From Symbiodinium natans (Eukaryota; Sar; Dinophyceae; Suessiales; Symbiodiniaceae): DNA of 64,000 bases. Below the pieces are notes generated by a model. The model made no database searches. It was not told the DNA's origin and was given only the letters and a program-made list of their open reading frames with translations. A program made the position numbers and the translations under genes. Each line of letters starts with the position of its first letter. Positions within the stretch are counted from its first letter, which is position 1. Of the stretch, positions 32,801-38,949 are shown piece after piece. The stretch covers positions 124,001-188,000 of the forward strand of contig CAJNDS010000026.1 in the NCBI GenBank assembly GCA_905221605.1, read 5' to 3'.

Positions 32801-34654
32801 CACGGGGTGGATCTCATTGGCTGAACTTGTCATCTCCATAGCTGGGGCAGTGATCCTCTCTGGGAGCACTCTTAGCAATTGCACCACAAGTCGTCCTGCG
32901 TATCCCGAAGGGTAACGGCTGTAGGAGCCCAGGGCGGGCATCTCCCGGTCCTGAGCTTTGCACTGGTATCTCATCTCTGCTTCGGCCACACAAGCTTCCA
33001 CAAAGGATTGGAACTTCCCAGACGCTGTTCCCGCAACCGTACACAGTTGACGTTTCCAAGTGGTATAAGACATTCCCAGCTCCCACGGAGTTTTGCCTGA
33101 GAAGTCAAAGTTTGGGATGTCCGTCAGCACCTTCCACTGCTCCTTGTCGGTTTCCATGCGATCATCTTGTCTAGATTTCTCGCTCGTCTCACGTCCTCCA
33201 CGCACCAGCCCCGGCGACGTTGGCGCAGGCGGACCAACATGGCCTTCTTCTCCACGCACCAGCCCCGAGCCTGAAAGCGCACTCTGACCATGCTGTCCAT
33301 CTTCCCCGCGCACCAGCCCCGCGCCTGCTGGCGCACTATGACCATGCTGGCCATCTTCCCCGCGCACCATCCCCGAGTCTGTAGGCGCATTCTGACCATA
33401 TTGGCCATCTTCTCCGCGCACCAGCCCCGGGAACGTAGGAGTTTGCCGGCCAGGATGGCCAACTTCCTCACACACCAGCCCCGGCGGCGGCGTGAGTCCC
33501 CAAGGATTCTGGCACCCAGGGTCTTCACGCCACGCATAGTGATTGTCCATCTTCTCCCTGTTGTTGCCCTGCCAACCCCACCATTCATTCTCGGCCTCGT
33601 CGGCGTCGAACTGCGGCTGACCACTCGCGTCCTGGCAGTAAGCGTCCGGGGTCAAAGGGAAATGAGTAGCACGGTCGTTAGCACCTTCCACCAACACTTC
33701 CATGTCTTGCCTCAGTTGTCCCAACTCCTCCTGAACTGCCTCCTTCCAAGAATCTTCTTCGATCATGGCCACCCTGGCTAGCAAGGTCTCTGCGGCCTCT
33801 GCCACATGACTTGTCTGATTGCTCAAGCTGTCCACCCGAGCCCGAAGTTCTTCCACTAGCATATCACCCGTGGCTGAACGCGACGCCCCAGTCTGCCCAG
33901 CTACGGTCTGCTGCAGGGCTTCCGCCTGGCAGTTCAATCTGATGTCCTGGGCTTTCATGAGGTCCCGAAGTTTGGCAACCTGTGCTTCAAGCATTTCCAT
34001 CTTGGCACTCATGGCTGCCTCCCGTTGCAGGAATCCATTCAACTCCCGCTGGTGACTTGCGTGATCCTGGACTTGCATTTCCAAGCTCTGCTTCAATTTA
34101 TTCCTCATCTGTTCCATTGTTGCGCGCACTTCCATATCACCTCTAGCTTTGGCATCCACCAAGCCTTGGATGACTTCTTGCTGTCTCTGCAGGTCGGCAT
34201 GAAGCTTCTCCATACCACGGACCATGTTTCCATAGCCCTCCTGCACGCCGTTGACTGTCTGACCAACATTCTCCAAAGCTGTAGCAAGCACTTCGGTCCG
34301 ATACTGCACCCTGGAGGACAATTCAATCATAGCCGCCTGGATGTCAGCTGCAAAAGAAATGTCGTCGGAGATGCTAGTTGCGAAGGATCTCAGTGCATCT
34401 GCCGGCATCTGGATCTGGGTCATCTGCCTGAAGGTCACGACAGGGGATTGCTGCAGCTCTGCTGAAGCTAATGCTGCTGCTGCTGCTTGTTGATGCGGAG
34501 TGGTGCTGGGAGCGCTTGGGCTCATAACCTCTTGGAGGTTATGAGCTTGAGGGTTGGTAGAAGGGGTAGTAGGAACCAACGAATAATGACTAGGAGCAGG
34601 AGATCTACGAAACTGAATAGGTACGTCATCAAGAGGGTCGTAAGTAGATTGCAT
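26822..34654 (-). CDS. Gag-Pol polyprotein of copia element, 2610 aa
   Basis: Single frame, no frameshift between gag and pol. In order: coiled-coil-rich N-terminus (about 60-330); five or so 18-residue repeats with core GLVRGEDG (about 395-490); gag-like helical region (510-770); two CCCH fingers (C784-C792-C798-H802 and C825-C833-C839-H843, spacing C-x7-C-x5-C-x3-H) in place of the usual CCHC knuckle; aspartic protease DSGA with D1170; oxygenase-like domain 1345-1530 (H1437-x-D1439, H1508, R1517); integrase DD35E (D1702, D1772, E1808) without a visible HHCC zinc domain; reverse transcriptase (D2167, FVDD with D2273 and D2274); RNase H (D2459, E2498, D2533, D2585). All catalytic residues are present, so activity is likely. 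At 2610 residues it is far longer than typical copia polyproteins of about 1300-1500. The ATG at 34654 lies in the LTR. Confidence 0.95.
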   Translation of the reverse strand: MQSTYDPLDDVPIQFRRSPAPSHYSLVPTTPSTNPQAHNLQEVMSPSAPSTTPHQQAAAAALASAELQQSPVVTFRQMTQIQMPADALRSFATSISDDISFAADIQAAMIELSSRVQYRTEVLATALENVGQTVNGVQEGYGNMVRGMEKLHADLQRQQEVIQGLVDAKARGDMEVRATMEQMRNKLKQSLEMQVQDHASHQRELNGFLQREAAMSAKMEMLEAQVAKLRDLMKAQDIRLNCQAEALQQTVAGQTGASRSATGDMLVEELRARVDSLSNQTSHVAEAAETLLARVAMIEEDSWKEAVQEELGQLRQDMEVLVEGANDRATHFPLTPDAYCQDASGQPQFDADEAENEWWGWQGNNREKMDNHYAWREDPGCQNPWGLTPPPGLVCEEVGHPGRQTPTFPGLVRGEDGQYGQNAPTDSGMVRGEDGQHGHSAPAGAGLVRGEDGQHGQSALSGSGLVRGEEGHVGPPAPTSPGLVRGGRETSEKSRQDDRMETDKEQWKVLTDIPNFDFSGKTPWELGMSYTTWKRQLCTVAGTASGKFQSFVEACVAEAEMRYQCKAQDREMPALGSYSRYPSGYAGRLVVQLLRVLPERITAPAMEMTSSANEIHPVQILEELSGQVQPGGCSEQTSLTKFIRSLEPAGSATEAVQVLRRWKLARSRIQSLGLPEAAPFELLKGLQTLIARLEKKHDSLRTRMSLCRLDTSIQLGKAQGVELMLENIEKELRLLSADEYSKSNTSGEHEISLANKGKGKGFKGKGKDGTKGVKGQEDKKKIPCPFLQKGSCSFGDRCYYKHPDASHQPPPTNPKTDAQRKKIPCRNHKKGTCKFGDKCRYLHEDAATAKAAAKASGTLMGVEKGAAAKAKASAAVPKASSVVLASVCKMARSDLLEDENSPSSSDSEMTHISEAASDESTASYARQSQDEFSEEEFLDTGPQRNPLWRLHMRPDEFLEWQRGHIMSAPRDFQMVTDGLDVAVGVMVNVAHLDQGLPAYNIPIDEEQEIVSVHDVLIMCEDNVARPGVIAWLLDLGPSRNELFLAAIESPRPPKVRQSRATRSQDPLPAEHMRPQSGDPYSEDLLRMSIVDILEQVDFKEGAAYFDSLGVEIVHDLVYLEVEHFHGIPELARIRLLELRGALMGSGSSQGSQARKAQAMTGDGDVGVLLDSGANEIVRTAPDPKPHRSRPSPLQLADGQSVQAWRTREGEIYIQTESGRSTLCGLCKLVDIGATFTWSPKGAALKLPPEVGDHWVSLGVRNGLPYLPWEHYRILRPMLTRQWKSRCSQATVQVNSDSEPVIATQEESQIIEWDEMGRAAMAQEEAVAHRAVDAKDGEEFAKALMGKENLTYVDIADVVARARLPCTRTNRMNKIQNAGKQVNLWVFGAWSVGGLRGVTSITKERPWLTKILTKFISSQTSVPFLSFVVSQDVVFKPHQDPNDAAFDNVVIGFSEHKGGEVWIEADDESKLKPEEIAWRMVKAGGEPLAGTLQPTSGGKVVIFNGRKYHGTEPYEGSRKVLVAYVPRGWKNLDEKDQAALKDLGFKAPADNATPADHMPQAAASHTMSNATPPNNDPNEPLVHPISTTSGEVQGSVQASEQESLCLDGGGQDYDMGIEVEFGEEESLSHAAPAAPEGRLASEAFDEVPDLELPDSSFVTLERETEDDEAARRKTFQELAAQGLRHPHRRVKPADIALGSLAIDIAGPYKESFGGYKYFVVGIFTFQVEGMGLAFAVPATNRKVETILGATEIILAQLSAITGTKDSVVRLHSDNGLELVTSRFNEAINKKGIFRTTTVPYNPSSNGRAERQVQALKRGALQFLIEGGLERKFWPFCVMEAAACQRDIALGMRVPKLVPGDTVAIKLDHVEAFEPRAERAVFLSRNASMSKGAFVLVTRNGSHRLMRVRAPVKLEADDEKWRVASLDGKKFWVSSKGSVKEMDSETIDELPTMEERAHGPVDGDLVFGARLGEGAVVAKVAQSNEPKSCDKYHVETFEEEADAEEQERILNVLAKQKAGAETVSAKVFTTGSEEAQHRWFLAAQKEVASMEEMEVWDELPENPLELREHLGLKQTDEIPAILPMSLVCTEKPVLMQQDKHVLQQGAAVAAEQASAAILERVRLVVCGNYEDTSGIDTSAYASSNVDVNCLRVMYSELANHQEWEGMGFDVSHAFLYSDLKSKNTILMRPPKILQTLGLIKRGRLLRAKKGIYGLRSSPVSWELERDVLSEATLPPLAEDDLPGLKVHAVSDYAGMWVIRREDNQEIVAIVSMFVDDGLAFGLREALLRFGELVAKKWKVKWQGLLSRTPFAGHITRGAVELEFSKEIMFVGTQIRLNHRGVEISQHLWLLQELQKRQLIHLRGQESLPVLHEGELRDEREDRQYTSRKTEAQRELGSLLWLATKSRGDIAAVIGAAATCLTRAPSEALRIAKGTWRYLRNTCFLAVLFKATTSSILTGYSDASFAPGGSRSRTGTVVSWGASPIAWSSRRQALTAFSTCEAEVEGMASTVQDLLHVHALIKALTGRDLGLELKADNTSAVTLVTRERFVAHGWRTRHFALRASWLRDMTATRDILVEHAPGAGLVADLLTKSIPKCRLQILRPMMGLIDTSI
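30065..30622 (-). other. 2-oxoglutarate/Fe(II) oxygenase-like domain inside the polyprotein
   Basis: Residues about 1345-1530. Visible motif set of the 2OG-Fe(II) oxygenase superfamily: HxD (FKPHQDPND, H1437/D1439), a GGEVWIE strand about 20 residues later, a distal histidine 69 residues after the aspartate (KYHGTEP, H1508), and R1517 nine residues further (SRKVLVAY), the place of the 2-oxoglutarate-binding basic residue. The order and spacing fit AlkB/prolyl-hydroxylase-like folds. It is read in frame with protease and integrase, so it is made as part of the element's own protein. Substrate unknown; nucleic-acid demethylation or protein hydroxylation are both only guesses. Confidence 0.7.
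33180..33485 (-). repeat. 54-bp tandem repeat in gag region
   Basis: In-frame minisatellite giving about five 18-residue units with core GLVRGEDGQ. Units differ by several substitutions. Copy number probably varies between element copies. Confidence 0.75.
34517..34529 (-). promoter_or_regulatory. Primer-binding site matching a Met-tRNA anticodon loop
   Basis: Directly after the 5' LTR the minus strand reads GGTTATGAGCCCA. Its complement contains CTCATAA, the typical seven-base anticodon loop of a methionine tRNA (anticodon CAU). Drosophila copia primes from an internal, cleaved initiator-Met tRNA at the same kind of site, so half-tRNA priming is inferred. The last bases of the LTR are complementary to the site: GCTCATAACCTC and GAGGTTATGAGC form a 12-bp inverted repeat around 34530. 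The site is translated, since the ORF is open through it. Confidence 0.75.
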
Positions 34655-34864
34655 AGCTTACATGCACTACAAGCATGGACGAACCTCAACCCCAATCCTT
34701 CCCTCAAAAACCCACACCATCGGCGATCTTTTGTCGCACTTGAGCCATGTCGAATGGCGGTACACTTCTCGAGTGTGCGTGTCATCTTGTACACTTCTCG
34801 AGTGTGCGTGTCATCTTGTACACTTCTTGAGTGTGCGTGTCATCCTTGTGCAGGATCCGAAACA
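34530..34864 (-). repeat. 5' LTR of the copia element
   Basis: 335 bp, identical by eye to 26266-26600. Read on the minus strand it begins TGTTTCGG and ends CCTCCAAGA, so it has the usual TG start but not a CA end. Its first third consists of three U6-snRNA-like units. It contains the ATG (34654) and first 41 codons of the polyprotein, so translation crosses the LTR/internal boundary, as known for yeast Ty1. The edge is set by the CTACG duplication at 34865-34869. Confidence 0.95.
34760..34857 (-). repeat. Three tandem U6-snRNA-like units in 5' LTR
   Basis: The LTR start contains GATGACACGCACACTCGAG-type units of 29 bp, three copies. The outermost also has CTGCACAAGGATGACACGCAC. These match the 3' part of U6 snRNA, where the gene at 34949-35047 reads CTGCGCAAGGATGACACGCAC and then GAGAAGTGTACC. 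The match ends before the U6 catalytic core (ACAGAGA, AGC), so only the 3' part is present. Same orientation as the element. Possible origins are template switching onto U6 RNA during reverse transcription or capture from a neighbouring U6 locus. Confidence 0.85.
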
Positions 34865-34869
34865 CTACG
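34865..34869. repeat. Target-site duplication, U6-side copy
   Basis: CTACG directly flanks the 5' LTR and is repeated at 26261-26265 beyond the 3' LTR. Five bp is the usual duplication size for copia elements. It fixes both element ends. Confidence 0.9.
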
Positions 34870-34948
34870 AAGGAATCTGTAGCGCGTCTAGTTTATCAGT
34901 TAGGGTTAGGGAGTCTAGACCATAATTAGGGTTGGTATGAACAAACTT

Positions 34949-35047
34949 GGTACACTTCTCGATTTGTGCGTGTCATCCTTGCGCAGGGGCCATGCTAATC
35001 TTCTCTGTATCCTTCCTATTTTATCGGATGCTCCCCGAAGGGAATCC
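34949..35047 (-). ncRNA. U6: U6 spliceosomal snRNA
   Basis: About 99 nt. Read on the minus strand: a 5' stem-loop TCCC-TTCG-GGGA, then the invariant ACAGAGAAGATTAGCATGG (ACAGAGA box pairing with 5' splice sites, and the AGC catalytic triad), CCCCTGCGCAAGGATGACAC (U4/U2-pairing and internal stem-loop region) and a 3' GAGAAGTGTACC. The core is identical to metazoan and plant U6, so the call is firm. The 3' end is followed by AAGTTTG, without the run of four or more T expected of a Pol III terminator, so a non-functional copy is possible. No upstream TATA box or other promoter element was identified. The copia element lies 84 bp downstream. Confidence 0.87.
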
Positions 35048-35112
35048 AGGGCTTAGGATTTAGGGTTGAGGCTGTAAGGGTTTGAGGATGGACGGGTTGA
35101 GGATAGGGAGGT

Positions 35113-35593
35113 CTAGTTTTGTTGTGCTAGTAACATTGTCGTCTGGGCTGGTTGCTGATTAAGGCTACTGTTGATGGGTTTGCTGCTCTTTGCCTGTTTT
35201 GCCCTTTTGTGTTCAGCGTTCTGCTTGTTACTTTCTGCCTTGTCCAAGACGGAGAGCGAAGCTTTGACATGAAATTGCCTGTCGGTGTGTTCGCTACGAA
35301 CGAGTCTTTCGTCATGAAAGATGTCAGATTCAACCGCGAGCATGCTGAAAGCAAATGCGGGCTTCTGCAACACAATCGGAGGACAGCTGAAAACAATGCA
35401 GGTGAAAATCTCGCGCCGTGCGGATGAACTCAGGCAAGTCACAGTTCATCGCGAGATGGTCAAAAGTTGCCTCTTTCTCCAAGTCCGGATTGCTGCAGTT
35501 CGTGGCCAAAAGCCTTGCAACTTTCTTCACCCGTCCCAGCAAGTCGGCACGCTTGTCGGGAGGTGACATGACCAAAGACCACCGCTCTGGCAC
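35113..35593 (-). CDS. Candidate coding segment upstream of U6
   Basis: Two overlapping frames are protein-like: 35330-35593 (LLGRVKKVARLLATNCSNPD, EATFDHLAMNCDLPEFIRTA) and 35113-35330 (LSVLDKAESNKQNAEHKRAK, stop TAG at 35113). A splice near 35330-35400 would join them, but no unique site was found. It lies just 5' of the U6 gene on the same strand. Confidence 0.32.
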
Positions 35594-35762
35594 TCACGTA
35601 ACGTGAGGGACCTATTGAGCACCCAGGTTTAAGCCCATTTGTTCATCGAAAGCTGTCCTGTCCTGCAGATTTCCAGAGTGCTGACCTAAAACTGTGGAAG
35701 CTTCCGTATTTGTCCCAACACACAACGCATGTTGAGCTCTGGGACGCCCAGTTTCACGGCCG

Positions 35763-35860
35763 AAACCCTAAACCCTAAACCCTAAACCCTAAACCCCTAA
35801 ACCCCTAAACCCTAAACCCCTAAACCCCTAAACCCCTAAACCCCTAAACCCCTAAACCCC
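35763..35860 (-). repeat. CCCTAAA / CCCCTAAA block
   Basis: Heptamers on the left turn into octamers CCCCTAAA on the right. Confidence 0.9.
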
Positions 35861-35865
35861 AAAAC

Positions 35866-35994
35866 TCCCCTCTGTAAACTTCAAGCAGCGTGGTGGCCCC
35901 GAAAGCCGCTGCCATGGAGCCAACGGAGGAGAACCTTACGGCTTTGGCGGAACGGAACCGGAGCCTGAGCCAAGTCCCTGAACAAAAGCCGGTC
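35866..35994. CDS. Candidate exon between opposed telomere-like blocks, strand unclear
   Basis: CCCCTAAA units to the left and TTTAGGG units to the right. Plus reading (35889-35991): VVAPKAAAMEPTEENLTALA then ERNRSLSQVPEQKP. Minus reading: RLRFRSAKAVRFSSVGSMAA. Both have AG and GT at suitable places, so the strand is left open. Confidence 0.38.
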
Positions 35995-35995
35995 T

Positions 35996-36070
35996 AGGGT
36001 TGAGGGTTTAGGGTTTAGGGTTTCGGGTTTAGGGTTTGGGGTTTAGGGTTTGGGGTTTAGGGTTTAGGGG
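35996..36070 (+). repeat. TTTAGGG block
   Basis: About ten units with TTTGGGG and TTTCGGG variants. Confidence 0.85.
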
Positions 36071-36264
36071 AAGGGTTCACCACAAACCGAGCCGCGCATG
36101 ACATGCAAAGGCGATGCCACTGTTGAAGAAGAAACTAATGCCGCCGAGAGCAAAACATCCCTGAAGCCCTATGTGATACATGACTGATATGACATATACA
36201 AGTTTCTTTGGAAGTAATGGCAATAAATAAACATACACATAAGTAGCAATAAAGATAGATAAGG

Positions 36265-36742
36265 CTATGAAGTCCCTGGCTCCTGTTTGAGAGCGCCCAG
36301 GAGCGTGGAGGAATGCTCCCGCACGAAGACACCCAAGAAAACCCACGTAAACCTGGGGGCAGTGCGAAGGCCATGCGGAAGAAGTTTCCACAGCTTCCGG
36401 AAGTTGCTTGCGGCACATCTGTCAGGGCTTCTTGAATACAGATCTTCGCGACGCAGCGGCCGCAGCGGAGCTATCTCTGATTCGAGGTGTTCTGAGTTGA
36501 ACCCAAGCAGCGTGATCACCGCAAGCCCGATCAGGTCGTCCCAGTGGCAACTATCCTGGAGCGGCAGCCGCTTCGAAGTTGACTCACATGTACCATATGA
36601 AGCCCACGCTGTCAGCTTCTCAGGGGTCTAGTGGAAGCACCCTAAGCCCATCATCGTATACCCCACGAAGCTCCCAAAGTGCTTGGCGAGGCTCTACCAT
36701 GCCACGGACCACTCTGGCCATGACCTGCCCGATCATGAGGCC
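36265..36742 (-). CDS. Candidate gene fragment, two exons with 43-bp intron
   Basis: Exon 36662-36742 (GLMIGQVMARVVRGMVEPRQ, then ALWELRG) joins in phase 0 across a 43-bp GT-AG intron (36619-36661) to a frame starting at 36618 (KLTAWASYGTCESTSKRLPL, WDDLIGLAVITLLGFNSEHL). The second exon probably ends near 36450. A hydrophobic frame at 36077-36290 (SVMYHIGLQGCFALGGISFF) may be a further exon. A real 43-bp intron would be among the shortest known, so a misread frame is possible. Confidence 0.4.
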
Positions 36743-37197
36743 CTGCATCCGGTTCAGATCAGAGACCAGAGCAGAGCCCACATACCTCGGCTTCGGGTAC
36801 AGTAGCGGCGAACGACACTCAACAGGCACCAACAAACCAACAGCACACTTGCGCGTCGTATCTCAGAAAGGCAGCATGGTGAGCAGGTACGGCGTAGTCC
36901 CGGCGATACCAGCTGCGCGCTTGGGAACGACGCCCATCCAGCCGTGCCAACCTACGTTTTTGAACCCGTCTCGGGACCAGGGGAGCTGTGGGCGGCTGTC
37001 CGCCTACACCCCCCCTACCAACCCCCCAACTACCCCACTCCCCTGCCCCCGCCCCTCATCATTGGTCCCTACAACCTTCCCTATCCCTTCTGAAACTCTG
37101 CCTTCTGGGCGCCCTTTCCACCCTCCGTGCACCCTGCATTAACCTCGAGACCCTTGCCGTGCGGCCTCGCGTTAGCAGGTAAATCAGGGTTTAGGGT

Positions 37198-37353
37198 TTA
37201 GGCTTTAGAGTCTGCTCTCCACTCTATATGCAAGAGGAACAGCGGGTGCAACAGCACCGGAGCCCTTGCCACGCCTATCTGGAAGGCCAGAAGGTATGCC
37301 AGCAATCCTCTCGCCGCGAAGATCACATGGTCCTCTGAGTTGAAAGGCGATTC
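37198..37353 (-). CDS. Candidate terminal exon ending inside telomere-like motif
   Basis: Acceptor GGTTTAG|GA is part of TTTAGGG-type repeat on the minus strand. The frame reads ESPFNSEDHVIFAARGLLAY, LLAFQIGVARAPVLLHPLFL (hydrophobic) and ends WRADSKA with a stop TAA that belongs to a CCTAAACCC unit. 51 residues. An internal donor cannot be excluded. Confidence 0.42.
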   Translation of the reverse strand, partial: ESPFNSEDHVIFAARGLLAYLLAFQIGVARAPVLLHPLFLLHIEWRADSKA

Positions 37354-37506
37354 CTAAACCCTAAACCCTAAACCCCAAACGCCAAACCCTAATCCCCATC
37401 TTCTCGGGCAGCTCTTAGCGCTGCGTTGCCGGTTTGTTTTTGTGGGGGAGGGGGGGGAGGGGTGCCTTAAACACAAGGCTCTGAAAACGGAGCCCTCAGA
37501 ACGAAC

Positions 37507-37660
37507 ACACCAATGTGGGGGGGGTTTCCGACGTTCGGGGGGTCCTTATTCATAAGGGAATCCTACGATTTGGGGTCTATATTCAGGCGTACCCCGTTTG
37601 TTGGGGGGGAGGGGGGCTTCTCATAAGGGAATCCTACTATTTGGGGTCGATATTCGGGGT
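37507..37660. mobile_element. Family B element with poly-G end
   Basis: A G8 tract, TTTCCGACGTTCGG, GGTCCTTATTCATAAGGGAAT, GGGGTCTATATT: same order of blocks as 62242-62346. A second partial unit (CATAAGGGAATCCTACTATT, GGGGTCGATATT) follows at 37620-37660, so it is a partial tandem. Host intron not established. Confidence 0.45.
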
Positions 37661-38109
37661 CCCTCATTCTCCCAAGCCCTCCCATGGTCATGAGAGCCTT
37701 GCTCAGCAGAGTGCTTCCACATGACCCAGCATCCTGACAAGCTTGGTGCCTCCGACCCCTGCATTTTGTAAGGATGAAAAAAACTCACAGCACCTAGAGA
37801 AGAAAACATGCGGCTTGCGATTGCCTCCCAAGACTTTTAGCCACCTGACGAGAAGCGACACAGGCAGAAATCCAAAACCTCCGAAAAGCCCCAAAACAAA
37901 CATCGTGAATGTAAAGAAACATCAAAAAAAGAAATATCTGGGGTCTCGTGTTTGCTGCGTGCTGCATGGAATCATCTTGGACTTGCAAGTCATCGGGGCT
38001 CCCCAATGTAAAGATTTTGTCCCGCCTTCTCCAACAGATTTGCGAAGAGCGCTGAACAGCCACCCAATTCTGGTGCAGCCGGCAACAAATCCTTCAGCGA
38101 CATCCTTGG

Positions 38110-38480
38110 TCAGCCAGGAAAAAGGCTTGGATCACTGCAGTCCTGCGCTTGGTTTGATGCCCAGCTTTCATGTGCGTCGGCCTCTTTGCAGGATCCACCC
38201 GAGACCCGGAGGCTTAGCAAGATCGTCGGTTCTCCAGGATTCTCTCGGGCAAACACAGCATGCTCAGCATACTTGCCAGCCACTTCAACTATCATTCAAT
38301 CTTTGCATCCAAGGCGCTGCTGCTGGATCTTGTCCGCCAACTCGATGGTTTGCGCCACCTCAGTCAATGCCCGTATAGCATGACAGGGCACCCGGTTGCC
38401 CCATTTCGCTGAGCCGCCACTCGACTGACGCTGAAGAGAAGGACCTGCGCTACGCGCACCTCCTCGGGAAAGCAAAATCC
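38110..38480 (-). pseudogene. Coding-like frame interrupted by TGA
   Basis: One frame reads HAIRALTEVAQTIELADKIQ then QQRLGCKD, a TGA at 38296, and goes on MIVEVAGKYAEHAVFAREN and PGEPTILLSLRVSGG. The single in-frame stop suggests a decayed copy, an unseen short intron or stop readthrough. Upstream, 38620-38803 (EAFESCQEMCKHFTKVRKEV, TKGEPMAIYKDW) may belong to the same gene in another exon. Confidence 0.32.
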
Positions 38481-38949
38481 GTTCCCGAGCTTCCCGGAAA
38501 CATTGCGACTGCCCAGAACTCAGAATGACTTCTGGTACCTCAAAGAGCTGGTGAGCGCTGCTAGCTGTCATGAATGGGTTGCAGTTCATATGAGTGTACT
38601 GACACTTGAAAAACGTTGTAACAACCAAGTCGAGTAGGCCAATGGGGCAGAAACCACCTCCTGGAGCCGGCTCTCCAGTCCTTGTAGATTGCCATCGGCT
38701 CCCCTTTCGTGACCTCCTTGCGCACCTTGGTGAAGTGCTTGCACATCTCCTGGCAGGATTCAAAGGCTTCAGGCGAAGCACTGGCCGAACCGCAAGACGA
38801 CACTTTGACATCCCACTTTTTCGTTCCGAATACGTCTCGCCCGCACCTGCGGCCTACATTCCAGGGCGTCCCGAGGCTTTCATGCGTGGTTGGGCTGGTG
38901 TTGGATCGGGGATTCTGCCCACCTGATCCTTCTCTTCCAAGTCTTTGAA

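Larger units (their letters stand above)
26266..34864 (-). mobile_element. Intact Ty1/copia-type LTR retrotransposon, 8.6 kb
   Basis: Complete autonomous element. Seen directly: two 335-bp direct repeats identical by eye, a 5-bp flanking duplication (CTACG on the plus strand) at both ends, a primer-binding site touching the 5' LTR, a purine tract touching the 3' LTR and one uninterrupted 2610-residue ORF. The domain order protease, integrase, reverse transcriptase, RNase H is the copia order (integrase before RT). Identical LTRs imply recent insertion. It lies in spacer or a large intron between the 24-26 kb gene and a U6 gene, in the same orientation as U6. LTR size, start codon inside the LTR and copia domain order recall yeast Ty1, but the oxygenase-like and CCCH finger domains do not. 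Confidence 0.97.

Noticed and set aside
28145-33781. Plus-strand ORFs inside the copia element
   Set aside because: Shadows of the 2610-residue minus-strand frame.
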